The notes beneath the pieces are model-generated. The model saw nothing but the letters and a program-made list of their open reading frames with translations, ran no database searches and was not told the origin of the DNA. A stretch of DNA of 64,000 nt from Mucilaginibacter lacusdianchii (GTDB taxonomy: Bacteria; Bacteroidota; Bacteroidia; Sphingobacteriales; Sphingobacteriaceae): contig NZ_WSRW01000002.1 in assembly GCF_009770985.1 (NCBI RefSeq), positions 496,001 to 560,000 of the forward strand, read 5' to 3'. This document shows positions 46,153 through 55,867 of this stretch, piece by piece (position 1 is the stretch's first letter; every line of letters begins with the position of its first letter). A program made the translations under genes and the position numbers.

Positions 46153-46968
46153 TTAAGGTTTAGCCAGTTTATATTTGCTCCAAAAATCGGATGGAGTAGT
46201 GAGTTCCATCATTCCTTGGCCACCACCAAAACCGCCGCCCATACGCATACCTCCACCATCAAAACTACCCGAACGCGCACCACCGTCAACATTTATATTC
46301 ATGCGGTTATTATTGAATTGAATGCCATTCACTTTAACATTAAAGGCAATTTCGGTTGCGCTGCTAGCATCAAGTTCTAAAAGCTTAAGCGGAATGGCCA
46401 GCTCATAAATTAAATTAGCTTTACTGTCTACATTCATTGCAGCTTTAAGGCTGTAAACATTGTATATAGAAATCAGGGTATCTGTTATGTCTTTTATGCC
46501 GGTAATTCCTACCTCTTTCATACCGGTAATGATTTGCTTTCGTGAAGTCACCAGCGCAGCAGTATCTATGTTAGTGCCCCCCTGCCTGTTACCACCTCTT
46601 AACATACGCATGCCGCCGCCGGATAATGGATAACTGACAACCGCAGCATCTTTTTCTTTCTTTTTACCATCTTTGTTAATGGCAATAGTTAAGCCACCGC
46701 CTAATATTTTATTAATACTGGTAGCGTCTGTACAAGTAAAAGCTAAATAAATATTATTAGCATCATTGGCTACAGTATAATGTAACTGCGTACTTTTATT
46801 ATACAAAGGTAGAGATGCCCATTCGGTAAGTTTGCCATCGGCTTTGGTGCCTGCGGGTGCTTTTTGCCCTAATAACGGATCACTTTGTGCATATACAGCT
46901 AAAGATGTTAAGAGGCTGGCAAAAAAAGTTAAACTTTTTCCGAATATTTTACACTTAGTTTGCATCAT
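46153..46968 (-). CDS. Secreted Gly-rich protein with CBM9/DOMON-like domain
   Basis: 271 residues. The signal peptide ends SLAVYAQ (28). The following domain (about 38-125: GTKADGKLTEWASLPLYNKS, HYTVANDANNIYLAFTCTDA, GGGLTIAINKDGKKK) has the look of the family 9 carbohydrate-binding / DOMON-like beta-sandwich. The C-terminal part carries Gly/Met-rich tracts (GGGMRMLRGGNRQGG; GGGMRMGGGFGGGQGMM). It precedes the TonB receptor gene and is likely its secreted partner. Function and ligand are unknown; the domain call is moderate. Confidence 0.6.
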   Translation of the reverse strand: MMQTKCKIFGKSLTFFASLLTSLAVYAQSDPLLGQKAPAGTKADGKLTEWASLPLYNKSTQLHYTVANDANNIYLAFTCTDATSINKILGGGLTIAINKDGKKKEKDAAVVSYPLSGGGMRMLRGGNRQGGTNIDTAALVTSRKQIITGMKEVGITGIKDITDTLISIYNVYSLKAAMNVDSKANLIYELAIPLKLLELDASSATEIAFNVKVNGIQFNNNRMNINVDGGARSGSFDGGGMRMGGGFGGGQGMMELTTPSDFWSKYKLAKP

Positions 46969-47290
46969 TTTAAACAGATGATAAGATATTAAACAACTTT
47001 GCCAACATGCTACAACTACCGTGTAATCAGTTGTTTGATAAGCGTTTTGGCTTTGGTATGGATCTGTATCACCAAAACTAATTTTATAAGTGGTTTTTTA
47101 GTAATAATTCAGGTAATAAATTCAATACAATAAGGCAACCTGTAAACATGTTACAAAAACAGTGTTTAATAACGTGGTGTTGATAGATGCATTATGTGAA
47201 CATAAAAGTTTAAAAGCTTCTGTAATTTTTTAAATTGAATAACAGAAATTGAGCTTCTGCATCATAATACTGAATACAAATAAATTTATA
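46969..47290. other. 322-bp divergent intergenic region, no gene seen
   Basis: AT-rich spacer between two divergent genes. Short self-complementary words are present (for example GTTTTGG near 47045 against CCAAAAC near 47072). No perfect TAnnTTTG box, operator motif from the xylan regulon or small coding frame with a ribosome site was found. Confidence 0.5.
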
Positions 47291-48019
47291 ATGACTAATT
47301 TTAACCATACTTTACTGAGCTTAAAAAGCTTTACTGTTATTTTATTATTATTTGCCTGGGGCAAGGGCTTGGCTCAGCAAACCGAAAAGCGCGACTCAAA
47401 GCTTACACCGCAGGTAAAAGAAGAATACGAAGTTTTAAAATCTGATTTAAACACACGCCAAGGCACTTACGTGGCTTTTTATAAAAAGCAAATGCTTGCT
47501 GCCGGACGCTACAATCAGAACAAAAAAGTAGGCAGCTGGACTTTCTTCAACTTAAAAAAAGAAGTGATACAACGCTTTAACTACGATAGCAAAACCTTAA
47601 TTTATGAAGCACGCGAAGATTCTACTTCGGGGTTTAAATATATTATTGACAAGCCAATAGCAGATACCGACCGGGTAACAAAACCTATAAAACCAGGTGG
47701 CCGATATTACGGCTACCTCCGCTATTTGAATTTGTTCCAGTTACCGAAAGATTTAATTGGCATAAACAACGATCTATTTGACTATACCATTGAACTATTG
47801 ATTAGCCCATACGGACGGTTGGCTGAGTACAAAGTACACATACAATCGCGCTTACGACCGGAAGAAGATGAAAATGTCAAGATGAATATTAATTTATTAA
47901 GTGATGAAGAAAAAACGTTTATACCTGCTACGTTAAATAAAGAGTCGATATCATCACGTATACTTATACGATGCCGATTATCAGGAACAGACAGAATTAC
48001 TTTCTGGGATATGAAGTAA
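47291..48019 (+). CDS. Secreted MORN-like / TonB_C-like protein, unknown function
   Basis: 242 residues from the ATG at 47291, which begins a proper signal peptide (MTNFNHTLLSLKSFTVILLL to GLAQQ). The frame is open 14 codons further upstream. The middle has a MORN-like strand pair (RQGTYVAFYKKQMLAAGRYNQNKKVGSWTFF) as in YwqK-type proteins. The C-terminal half (FDYTIELLISPYGRLAEYKV) is reminiscent of TonB C-terminal-like domains. No enzymatic motif. A strong terminator shared with the converging FKBP gene follows. Confidence 0.65.
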   Translation: MTNFNHTLLSLKSFTVILLLFAWGKGLAQQTEKRDSKLTPQVKEEYEVLKSDLNTRQGTYVAFYKKQMLAAGRYNQNKKVGSWTFFNLKKEVIQRFNYDSKTLIYEAREDSTSGFKYIIDKPIADTDRVTKPIKPGGRYYGYLRYLNLFQLPKDLIGINNDLFDYTIELLISPYGRLAEYKVHIQSRLRPEEDENVKMNINLLSDEEKTFIPATLNKESISSRILIRCRLSGTDRITFWDMK

Positions 48020-48032
48020 AATTATTTTACCA

Positions 48033-48071
48033 CAAACAAAAAGGCCGCTCAACTAGCGGCCTTTTTGTTTG
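48033..48071. terminator. Bidirectional terminator
   Basis: A 17-bp perfect stem (CAAACAAAAAGGCCGCT and complement) with a CAACT loop, between converging stop codons. It has T5 plus further T on both strands. Its AAAAGGCCGCT arm matches the terminator at 8978. Confidence 0.9.
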
Positions 48072-48084
48072 TCTGATTTTTTAA

Positions 48085-48585
48085 TTAGTGGCTGTGGTGA
48101 CCATCCGGGCCATGGGCATGACCGTGAGACAATTCCTCTGGGTTAGCCGGACGTACATTAACGATATTTCCTTTAAAATGTAGTTCCTGACCAGCCATGG
48201 GGTGGTTTAGGTCTACAATAACCGAATCTTCGGCAACAGATACCACTTGTCCCTGGAAACGGTTACCCTGGTTATCTTGTAATGGTAGTATAGCGCCAAC
48301 TTCTGGCATATCGGTACCGGCAAACATATCTTTGGGCAAGCTAGCTACCGCCTCGTCGCTATATTCACCGTAAGCATCCTGGGCAGCCAGTCTAAAATCA
48401 AAGCCATCCCCTGTTGAAAGGGTACTTAAATTTTCTTCAAACTTAGGCAGCATTTGGCCAGCGCCGTACAAAAAGGTTAAAGGCTGCTCTAAAGTAGCAC
48501 TTTCAACTAATGCTTCGGTGCCGTCTTCCTGATTCACATACAAATCGTATGTTAAGGATACTACGTGTTGTGGTTCAATTTTCAT
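48085..48585 (-). CDS. FKBP-type peptidyl-prolyl isomerase, SlyD-like
   Basis: 166 residues. SlyD-type FKBP with insert-in-flap domain: VVSLTYDLYVNQEDGTEALVE, QPLTFLYGAGQMLPKFEENL, DAYGEYSDEAVASLPKDMF, VDLNHPMAGQELHFKGNIVNVR. It ends in a His-rich tail (SHGHAHGPDGHHSH) that, by analogy with SlyD, could bind nickel or other metals. Cytoplasmic folding helper. It is followed by a strong bidirectional terminator. Confidence 0.93.
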   Translation of the reverse strand: MKIEPQHVVSLTYDLYVNQEDGTEALVESATLEQPLTFLYGAGQMLPKFEENLSTLSTGDGFDFRLAAQDAYGEYSDEAVASLPKDMFAGTDMPEVGAILPLQDNQGNRFQGQVVSVAEDSVIVDLNHPMAGQELHFKGNIVNVRPANPEELSHGHAHGPDGHHSH

Positions 48586-48609
48586 GTAAATGCAATTTAT
48601 TATTAAAAG

Positions 48610-50625
48610 TTACGAAAGCGTAATTTGTTTTAATGCTTCCGCCACCGTAGTTAACGGCAATCCGCAGGTTTTATCTTTACAAATAAAAATCCGTGTTTCG
48701 TCGGCAATCCGGTTTTGAAGCAAAGGTAAATTTTCTTCCGTTCCGCCCAACATAATTTTGTTAGGTACGTAAGTTTGTTCTAACTCCTGCCGGATTTGGT
48801 GGGCCAGCTTGCCGGTGATGGCAACTTCATACGTTCCAAACACTTCCTCCAGCAACAACATGGCCCAGTTTGAGTACGATGAACCGTACTTAGCCATATA
48901 AGGCATTACATTGCGTAATAGCTGCGCGGCAATCTCTTCATATCGGTTATTTTCAAACAATAAACTTAGCTTATGCAGGTTGCGTGCCATCACCGAGTTA
49001 GACGCCGGTATTACGCCATCCATAATTTCTGTTTTTCGTGCGATGAGTTGTTCGTCATCGCTGGCGGTATAAAAAAACATGCCTTCGCTGTCATCATAAT
49101 AATATTCGATAGCATTATCAACCAGTTGCTGCGCTAATTGAAGCCATTGTATATCAAAAGTAACCTCATATAAAGCAATGAAAGCTTCTGCTACATTGGC
49201 ATAATCGTCTAAAAAGGCAATAATGGGCTCGTTTATGCTGATGTTCTTTTTATAGATACGCATTAACCGACCATTGGCTTTAACTAAATCCTCTTTGATA
49301 AAAGATGCATTATTTAAAGCCAATTCCAAATAGTTGGGGTTGCTAAAAGTGCGGTATGCATCGCAAATACCTTTCAACATCAAACCATTCCAGGATGCCA
49401 GTATCTTATTATCCAATCCGGGGCGAATACGTTTACTCCGCGCTTCAAACACTTTACTCTTAGCTTCTTCTATTTTGCTTTGCAATTCTTCGGTACTTAA
49501 GCCCAGCTGGCGCGCCAGCAAATCATCCTGCTCTTTACGGTACAAAACGTTAGTCTCTTCTTCTTCCCAGTTTCCGGGGTCGGTTATGTGGTAGTAAATG
49601 CAAAACAAATCGGCATTGTCACCCAAAATCTCTTTTATATCGGCTTTGGTAAAAGTGTAGAACTTGCCCTCCACCCCTTCGCTGTCAGCATCCAAGGCCG
49701 AGTAAAAGCCAAAGTCAGCCGACATGAGTTCACGTTGCACAAAGGCTAATGTATCGGCCACCACTTCCTTGTATAACGGATCAGGGTTCCAAACGTAGGC
49801 TTCGGCATAAAGGCCAACTAGCTGGGCATTATCATACAGCATTTTTTCAAAATGCGGCACATGCCAGCGGCCATCTACCGAGTAGCGGGCAAAACCACCA
49901 CCGATATGATCGTAAATACCGCCGAAGGCCATTTTGTGTAGAGTGAGCTTAACTTGCTGCGCAATTTCATCATCTTTGACTAAGTGCGCGTAACGCATCA
50001 TAAACTGCCAGTTGTTGGGCATTGGAAATTTAGGTGCACGAGCCATGCCACCCTCAGCTTTATCCAGGTAACGTTTCCAGCCTTTTACAATGGCTTCCAA
50101 ATCAGCCTGGGCGTATTCAGGTTGCTCCAAAATCAAGTCTACCGACTCAAATTTTTGAATACCTTCTGTCAGGCGCACAGCATACTCTTCGGCCTCATCA
50201 CGCCGGTTGGTAAAAAAGTCGGCCAAACTCATCAATACGTTCAACCAGTCTGTTTTCGGGAAATAGGTACCGCCATAAATCGGGCGCTGGTCGGGCAGGC
50301 AAATGCAGTTAAGCGGCCAGCCACCACGGTTGGTCATTAATTGTACGGCGCTCATATAAATTTGGTCAACATCTGGGCGCTCTTCCCTATCTACTTTTAT
50401 ACAAACAAAGTGCTCGTTCATGATGGCGGCCACCTGCTCATCTTCAAAACTTTCGTGCTCCATTACGTGGCACCAATGACAGGCCGAGTAGCCTATACTT
50501 ACCAATATTAATTTGTTTTCGGCTTTAGCTTTTTGCAAAGCTTCGGCACCCCACGGGTACCAATCAACCGGGTTATTAGCATGTTGTAAAAGATATGGTG
50601 AGGTAGAATTTGCAAGACGATTCAT
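48610..50625 (-). CDS. YyaL-type thioredoxin-like / six-hairpin glycosidase-fold protein
   Basis: 671 residues from the ATG at 50625; the frame extends three codons to a TTG, but the family starts [20 protein letters not shown]. The N-terminal DUF255 domain is thioredoxin-like with CHWC in [20 protein letters not shown]. The remainder resembles the alpha/alpha-six-barrel N-acylglucosamine epimerase fold ([33 protein letters not shown]). These proteins are widespread (spermatogenesis-associated protein 20 in animals), but the biochemical role is unsettled. A TACCTTTG box lies 52 bases upstream. Confidence 0.9.
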   Translation of the reverse strand: MNRLANSTSPYLLQHANNPVDWYPWGAEALQKAKAENKLILVSIGYSACHWCHVMEHESFEDEQVAAIMNEHFVCIKVDREERPDVDQIYMSAVQLMTNRGGWPLNCICLPDQRPIYGGTYFPKTDWLNVLMSLADFFTNRRDEAEEYAVRLTEGIQKFESVDLILEQPEYAQADLEAIVKGWKRYLDKAEGGMARAPKFPMPNNWQFMMRYAHLVKDDEIAQQVKLTLHKMAFGGIYDHIGGGFARYSVDGRWHVPHFEKMLYDNAQLVGLYAEAYVWNPDPLYKEVVADTLAFVQRELMSADFGFYSALDADSEGVEGKFYTFTKADIKEILGDNADLFCIYYHITDPGNWEEEETNVLYRKEQDDLLARQLGLSTEELQSKIEEAKSKVFEARSKRIRPGLDNKILASWNGLMLKGICDAYRTFSNPNYLELALNNASFIKEDLVKANGRLMRIYKKNISINEPIIAFLDDYANVAEAFIALYEVTFDIQWLQLAQQLVDNAIEYYYDDSEGMFFYTASDDEQLIARKTEIMDGVIPASNSVMARNLHKLSLLFENNRYEEIAAQLLRNVMPYMAKYGSSYSNWAMLLLEEVFGTYEVAITGKLAHQIRQELEQTYVPNKIMLGGTEENLPLLQNRIADETRIFICKDKTCGLPLTTVAEALKQITLS

Positions 50626-50676
50626 AAAATACAATGTTGTTCTTTAGAGAACAATGATTTTGAGGTTGTGTGTTGC

Positions 50677-50684
50677 CAAAGGTA
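50677..50684 (-). promoter_or_regulatory. -7 box of the YyaL-type gene
   Basis: Minus-strand TACCTTTG, a perfect TAnnTTTG, giving a leader of about 50 bases. Confidence 0.5.
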
Positions 50685-50792
50685 ACCAAATGTTTAGCTC
50701 ACAGTTTAGTGTCTAATCATAGCGACAATGGCATCCTAAATAAATTAGCAAAAGGATTACGGTTTTACCTTTCAGCTTTCGCGGCAAAAATC

Positions 50793-50821
50793 TAATTTTG
50801 TCGTTCTTAAGAAAAGAGGAG
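50793..50821 (+). promoter_or_regulatory. -7 box and ribosome site that fix the helicase start
   Basis: TAATTTTG (50793-50800) fits TAnnTTTG and overlaps the upstream in-frame TTG at 50798, so that codon would lie outside the transcript. AGGAG at 50817-50821 stands six bases before a second TTG at 50828, which is therefore preferred as the start. Confidence 0.6.
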
Positions 50822-50827
50822 AAGATT

Positions 50828-53104
50828 TTGGATTATTTACAGGGATTAAATCCGCAGCAAAGGGCTGCAGTTGAGCAAACCAAAGGTCCTGTGATGATAA
50901 TTGCCGGTGCCGGATCGGGCAAAACACGGGTAATTACATACAGAGTAGCACACTTGATTAATACAGGCGTTGATGCCTTTAACATATTGGTGCTTACTTT
51001 TACCAACAAAGCTGCCAAAGAAATGCGTGAGCGTATTACCCACGTGGTTGGCCCCGAAGCCAAAAACATTTGGATGGGTACCTTTCACTCTGTATTTGCT
51101 AAAATTTTACGTGTAGAGGCCGATAAGCTGGGCTACCCTAATAATTTCACCATTTACGATACCGACGATAGCAAAAGCGTTATTAAGGCAGTTTTGAAAG
51201 AGCTGAACTTAGACGATAAGCTTTATAACCCAAACTTTGTTTACAACCGTATATCGGCTGCGAAAAACAACTTGGTATCGTGGCAGGAATACCAGCAAAA
51301 TGCTCAGATCCAAGCCGACGATTTTTCGAGCGGACGTGGCAACATGGGCAAGGTTTATGAAATGTACGCCACCCGTTGCTACCGTGCCGGCGCAATGGAT
51401 TTTGACGACTTGCTGTTTCAAACCAATCGTCTGTTGAAAGAATATCCGGATGTGCTGTACAAATATCAGAATAAGTTTAAGTACCTGATGGTAGACGAGT
51501 ATCAGGATACCAACTTTTCGCAGTACCTGATTGTAAAAAAGCTGGCGTCTATCAACGAAAATATTTGTGTGGTGGGTGATGATGCGCAGAGTATTTACGC
51601 TTTTCGTGGTGCCAATATCCAGAACATCCTGAATTTTGAAAAGGATTATCCGGATCTGAACGTATTTAAGCTAGAGCAGAATTACCGCTCTACTCAAAAC
51701 ATTGTGAATGTTGCCAACAGCATTATTTCCAACAATAAAGAGCAACTTAAAAAGAACGTTTTTTCGGAAAAAGAAAACGGTGATAAGATTAAAGTCATCC
51801 GTGCTTTTAGCGACAATGAGGAAGGCAAAGTGGTTGCTGAATCCATTATGCAGGAACGCACTACCCGCGGCTTAAAATGGCACGACTTTGCCATTCTATA
51901 CCGCACCAACGCGCAATCGCGCTCAATGGAGGAAGCCTTACGCAAACTGAATATTCCGTACAAAATATACGGTGGTTTATCTTTCTATCAACGCAAAGAG
52001 ATTAAGGATTTAATTGCTTACTTCAGGTTAACCTTTAACCCTAATGATGAAGAAGCGATGAAGCGCATTATCAATTATCCGCGCCGTGGCATTGGCGACA
52101 CCACAATTGACCGAATTATTGTAAGTGCTAATCAAAATAACATCAGCACATGGGAAGTGCTAACCAACGCTTCGCAATACTTAGACGGCCGTAGCGCCGG
52201 AACCGTGGGTACTTTTGGCACCATGATTCAAAGCTTTCAGGTGATTACGCAAACCATGTCGGCCTATGATGCAGCTTTGCACATCGCACAACATTCAGGT
52301 TTGTTAAAAGACTTGTATGAAGATAAATCTGTTGAGGGGCTTAACCGCTATGAAAACATACAGGAGTTATTAAACGGTATAAAGGAGTTTTCGGAACGGG
52401 AAGACATTGAAGACAAGAGCCTGAATCTTTTTATGCAGGATGTGGCCTTGCTTACCAATGATGATAACGACAAAAACCCTAATGCGGATACGGTGTCATT
52501 AATGACCATTCACTCATCAAAGGGATTGGAGTTTCCGCAAGTTCACGTGGTAGGATTAGAGGAAAATTTGTTCCCTTCACAAATGTCGCTTAACTCGCGC
52601 ACGGATTTGGAAGAGGAACGCCGGCTGTTTTATGTAGCCGTTACCCGTGCCGAGTATAAACTGACCATTAGTTATGCCACATCCAGATTCAAATTTGGAA
52701 CGCTCATAAACTGCGAACCCAGCCGCTTTTTGGATGAGATTGATGCGCAGTACCTGGAATTGGATTATACGGCTAAGCAAGCTAAAGGCAATCCATTTTT
52801 TGACGATGAGCGTACAGCTTGGAGTCGTAATAGCGACACCTTTTCCAAGCCTAAAGCACCAGCTACGGCCAAGCCTAAAACTACTTCGCTGCTGGCTAAA
52901 GCACACGTACCAACCGCAGGTTTTGCACCATCAGATACCAGTAAGTTGCAGGTAGGTATGGAAGTAGAACACGAGCGATTTGGGTTTGGTAAGGTTATTA
53001 ATTTAGAAGGCAATAAACCCGACGTAAAAGCTACCATTTTCTTTAAAGAAATTGGTCAGAAACAACTTTTACTTAAATTTGCCAAACTTCGTATTGTAGA
53101 GTAA
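50828..53104 (+). CDS. pcrA: ATP-dependent 3'-5' DNA helicase, PcrA/UvrD
   Basis: 758 residues from the TTG at 50828, giving the usual opening MDYLQGLNPQQRAAVEQ. Superfamily 1A motifs: Walker A AGAGSGKT (26-33), Walker B VDEYQDTN, GDDAQSIYAFRGA, QNYRSTQNI, MTIHSSKGLEF and VAVTRAEYKL. The C-terminal Tudor-like segment (QVGMEVEHERFGFGKV) is the part that contacts RNA polymerase in PcrA. Roles are nucleotide excision repair, replication restart and removal of RecA. A hairpin over the stop codon may act as terminator. Confidence 0.95.
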   Translation: MDYLQGLNPQQRAAVEQTKGPVMIIAGAGSGKTRVITYRVAHLINTGVDAFNILVLTFTNKAAKEMRERITHVVGPEAKNIWMGTFHSVFAKILRVEADKLGYPNNFTIYDTDDSKSVIKAVLKELNLDDKLYNPNFVYNRISAAKNNLVSWQEYQQNAQIQADDFSSGRGNMGKVYEMYATRCYRAGAMDFDDLLFQTNRLLKEYPDVLYKYQNKFKYLMVDEYQDTNFSQYLIVKKLASINENICVVGDDAQSIYAFRGANIQNILNFEKDYPDLNVFKLEQNYRSTQNIVNVANSIISNNKEQLKKNVFSEKENGDKIKVIRAFSDNEEGKVVAESIMQERTTRGLKWHDFAILYRTNAQSRSMEEALRKLNIPYKIYGGLSFYQRKEIKDLIAYFRLTFNPNDEEAMKRIINYPRRGIGDTTIDRIIVSANQNNISTWEVLTNASQYLDGRSAGTVGTFGTMIQSFQVITQTMSAYDAALHIAQHSGLLKDLYEDKSVEGLNRYENIQELLNGIKEFSEREDIEDKSLNLFMQDVALLTNDDNDKNPNADTVSLMTIHSSKGLEFPQVHVVGLEENLFPSQMSLNSRTDLEEERRLFYVAVTRAEYKLTISYATSRFKFGTLINCEPSRFLDEIDAQYLELDYTAKQAKGNPFFDDERTAWSRNSDTFSKPKAPATAKPKTTSLLAKAHVPTAGFAPSDTSKLQVGMEVEHERFGFGKVINLEGNKPDVKATIFFKEIGQKQLLLKFAKLRIVE

Positions 53105-53127
53105 GAAATATAACTTACTCTACAATA
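53092..53127. terminator. Hairpin spanning the helicase stop codon
   Basis: A 14-bp perfect stem (TATTGTAGAGTAAG and complement) around an 8-base A/T loop. The TAA stop is in the left arm. No T-tract follows, so it may protect the mRNA 3' end without terminating by itself. Confidence 0.55.
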
Positions 53128-53407
53128 ATTTAAAGAATTTGAAAAAACAATAGGTCTACCAAAATGTTGTGGTAGTACTTACTTAATCTTTAAGAAATCA
53201 CATCATCTTCCTACCTTGATAAAAGCCTCAAACTGGGCAATTTTTTAACCTATTACATTCTCAAACCGTGGAATATTTTCACCAGTTTTAGTTGTAATAT
53301 ATAATAATATGCGTTATTTATTACTTAAACGCAATATAAAACGTGTGGCACATGCTTTGAACTTATAGTTCTACGCCCTTTCCCCTTATATAGGCGTTTA
53401 AACACAT
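53128..53407. other. 280-bp non-coding stretch before the XRE gene
   Basis: AT-rich. It includes a short inverted pair GCGTT near 53313 and AACGC near 53327. No TAnnTTTG box, operator or small gene is clear. Confidence 0.4.
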
Positions 53408-53776
53408 ATGAGTGCTCTTATCAATAACAAGGCAGTTAACTCTGTAGGCAACAATATTCGTACATTACGTCATCAGCGTGGCTGGAGCCAGGAAGATGTT
53501 GCCACCCGTTTAGGTATTTCGATTCCTGCTTTTTCAAAAATTGAAACTGGTATAACCGACGTTAACCTATCCAGGCTAGAACAGATTGCAACCATTTTTG
53601 AAATTAGTGTTGTTCAATTGGTTGGTTTAGGTTTAACAGAAAGCGAAAAGCAATATTCGAGCATGAATGCTGCTAATAAAAAACTATCTGAACGTGAAAC
53701 TGAAATTGCCGAGTTGCAACGAAAAGTGATTGAACTTTACGAAGAACTGCGCAACAAACGCCCAATTGCCGTATAA
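53408..53776 (+). CDS. XRE-family helix-turn-helix regulator
   Basis: 122 residues. HTH_XRE domain at about 17-72 (IRTLRHQRGWSQEDVATRLG, IPAFSKIETGITDVNLSRLE), then an acidic/basic heptad segment (NAANKKLSERETEIAELQRKVIELYEEL, residues about 88-115) likely to form a dimerising coiled coil. No effector domain. It lies upstream of the accessory island holding the peptide genes, on the same strand, but a terminator separates it from the next gene. Target unknown. Confidence 0.88.
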   Translation: MSALINNKAVNSVGNNIRTLRHQRGWSQEDVATRLGISIPAFSKIETGITDVNLSRLEQIATIFEISVVQLVGLGLTESEKQYSSMNAANKKLSERETEIAELQRKVIELYEELRNKRPIAV

Positions 53777-53780
53777 AAAC

Positions 53781-53839
53781 AGGCTGCTGTTTGTTTTTTA
53801 TTACACTTCTGTTGTAAAAACTGGTACAATCAGCAGCCT
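53781..53839 (+). terminator. Terminator after the XRE gene
   Basis: AGGCTGCTG and CAGCAGCCT arms enclose a loop that itself folds (TTACA with TGTAA). It is followed by TTATTTTT and begins five bases after the stop codon. Confidence 0.65.
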
Positions 53840-54003
53840 TTATTTTTCCCGCACTTTCCAACGGTTAATACCTAATTAACCAATTTTCTTTTTAGGACAT
53901 ACTTACTTAAACTTCTGAATAAAATTGCCTTTTTCGCAAAAGAAACTGGTCTAGATTATTTTGGAGTAATAATTGTAAATCATAATCTACAACACTACAG
54001 ATT

Positions 54004-54303
54004 ATGATGACTAAGTATTTTATATCCATACCAAAACACTCTGCCTTACAAGACGGAACCACTATTCACGATCCGGATACAAAATTAAAGGTAGGCGTAT
54101 TTAATGTGCTTAAATCTAAATTTAAGCCCCGCAGAGGCGAAAAATGTTTTTATGTAACGGCAGGCAATCAAACTTTAGCCTTTGAAACGCAAGGGTATAA
54201 AAAGCACCGTAAACTGCTTATTTTGCAAATGGTGGCTTGGTACTGCGTTTATCTGGGGTTAATGGAGGCACAAATACATTCGCACTTACCTATTGCTTGT
54301 TAA
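54004..54303 (+). CDS. Hypothetical protein, 99 residues
   Basis: MMTKYFISIPKHSALQDGTT, then DPDTKLKVGVFNVLKSKFKP, a basic stretch RRGEKCFYV, and a more hydrophobic C-terminus (LLILQMVAWYCVYLGLMEAQ). No signal peptide or known domain. The real start may be the second Met. A strong terminator is built into the end of its coding sequence, which supports its being an expressed gene. It converges with the TPR sensor-like gene. Function unknown. Confidence 0.6.
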   Translation: MMTKYFISIPKHSALQDGTTIHDPDTKLKVGVFNVLKSKFKPRRGEKCFYVTAGNQTLAFETQGYKKHRKLLILQMVAWYCVYLGLMEAQIHSHLPIAC

Positions 54304-54324
54304 AGTTTATAGGTAAGTGTTTTT
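54283..54324 (+). terminator. Terminator embedded in the end of the 99-residue gene
   Basis: An 11-bp perfect stem (CACTTACCTAT and complement), a 15-base loop containing the TAA stop codon, then TTTTT. The left arm encodes part of the last codons. Confidence 0.8.
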
Positions 54325-54326
54325 AA

Positions 54327-55775
54327 TTACATACCGGCTCTTTCGGGATTGTGCAGCATATCGCTCATATCCATAATTTTATCGTCAATCTCACCCACGC
54401 ATTTTATCATCATGGTAATGCATTCGGTTTGATTTACCAACCCTTCCCGTTCCAAGTTCATTAAACCTTTGAGCGTAGCAATCGGTCCTCTGATTTGGTG
54501 TGACAGATAAGAAGAGTACTCGGACAACTTTTTGTTTTTGATCTGCAAATCCTTGGTGCGCTCATCAATAATCTCTTCCAAGTGGTGATTTATTCGATCC
54601 AAATTATCTTTCTGAACAGATATTTCGTTATTCAACTCAGTTAATCGTTTATTAGTTACCGCCTTACGCTTCACATTTCCTATTAGGAGTGCTACCACAA
54701 AGCATAATAAAATTGCCAGACAAACTACTGCTATGGCAATATTTCGGTTATATCGTTGCCTAACTTCGCTAGCCTCCTTTTCTTGCAGCAACTCATTCTG
54801 CCTAAATTTCACTTGGTAGATATTCAATGCGGCTGAACTGTTGTTGCGATATTGAATACTATCTTTACGATAGATACTTTGCAGGTAACGCAAAGCATGC
54901 TCATAATTTTTGCGTTTCAATTCTAACATGTAAAAGCTGCCTTCATAATCATCCATCAGCTTTTCATTTTTTGTAACCGAGGCGAAAGCCTTTCCTTCAT
55001 TAAGCCAATGTTCAGCATCAGTGAACAAACCCTGTGTTGTAAAAATTTCTGATAAAGTAATATTTATTTGAGCAATAGCAAGATTTAAGTCAGCCTCTTT
55101 AGCTTGCTTATTAGCCTCAAACAGTAAGCTTTTTGCCTTTTCATAATTACCAATTGATTTGTAAACCACCCCCATATCCTGCAACACAGCAACCAATAAT
55201 GATTTATCACCAACTTCATTGATAAGTTGAAAACTTTTATCATAATTAGTTAATGCTTTTGTAAAATTCAGTTTACGTTGATAAGCATTACCTAAATTTA
55301 GGTGTATAGCAGCAAGCAACTTCTTTTTTTCAACCTTATGATTGCGGTACAAATCCATTGCGCTCTGGTAATACTCTAAACACTTATCATAGTCGATATC
55401 CTGGTAAAGGGCACCTAAGTTATTATTGATATTAATTTCGCCGACAACATTATGATGACTATGATAAATAGATTTGGCTAATAAGTAATTCATAATGGCA
55501 GTTTCATTATTTCCTAAATAATGCTCACCCAATCCCTTAACCCGATAAGCCATAGCAACACCTTTGTCATATTTGATTTTCCGGGCCAATTGCAATGCTC
55601 TGTCAGCATATTTAACAGTTTGCGTGGCGTCTGTTAGGCGCATATCAAAGCCTTTATCCAGCAGGTTGTTTACCTCGCTAGTATCCTGAGCTAGCTCGGG
55701 TTCAAGGTAAGATTTACCATAAGAACTGTGGATAAATAGAATAACAGTGATAAAAAAGGCCAATATTCTTTTCAT
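54327..55775 (-). CDS. Periplasmic TPR protein with HisKA-like C-terminus, no ATPase domain
   Basis: 482 residues from the ATG at 55775, chosen because it opens a clean signal peptide (MKRILAFFITVILFIHSSYG). Several tetratricopeptide repeats fill about 45-330 (for example AAIHLNLGNAYQRKLNFTKA, VLQDMGVVYKSIGNYEKAK). A membrane helix follows (345-366), then a coiled coil (373-415), then a HisKA-like segment with the H-box LSHQIRGPIATLKGLM (His426). The protein ends at 482, where a histidine kinase would continue into its HATPase_c domain. It may be a truncated sensor kinase or an adaptor phosphorylated by another kinase. It is divergent from five small lipopeptide genes. Confidence 0.85.
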   Translation of the reverse strand: MKRILAFFITVILFIHSSYGKSYLEPELAQDTSEVNNLLDKGFDMRLTDATQTVKYADRALQLARKIKYDKGVAMAYRVKGLGEHYLGNNETAIMNYLLAKSIYHSHHNVVGEININNNLGALYQDIDYDKCLEYYQSAMDLYRNHKVEKKKLLAAIHLNLGNAYQRKLNFTKALTNYDKSFQLINEVGDKSLLVAVLQDMGVVYKSIGNYEKAKSLLFEANKQAKEADLNLAIAQINITLSEIFTTQGLFTDAEHWLNEGKAFASVTKNEKLMDDYEGSFYMLELKRKNYEHALRYLQSIYRKDSIQYRNNSSAALNIYQVKFRQNELLQEKEASEVRQRYNRNIAIAVVCLAILLCFVVALLIGNVKRKAVTNKRLTELNNEISVQKDNLDRINHHLEEIIDERTKDLQIKNKKLSEYSSYLSHQIRGPIATLKGLMNLEREGLVNQTECITMMIKCVGEIDDKIMDMSDMLHNPERAGM

Positions 55776-55867
55776 TAAAGCCGTATTACGATTAAAGATG
55801 CGGAATGTTATAAATATACTCAAGATTGGCAACCATGCAGAAATTTTTAATTTTTTTTATTTTTTTT

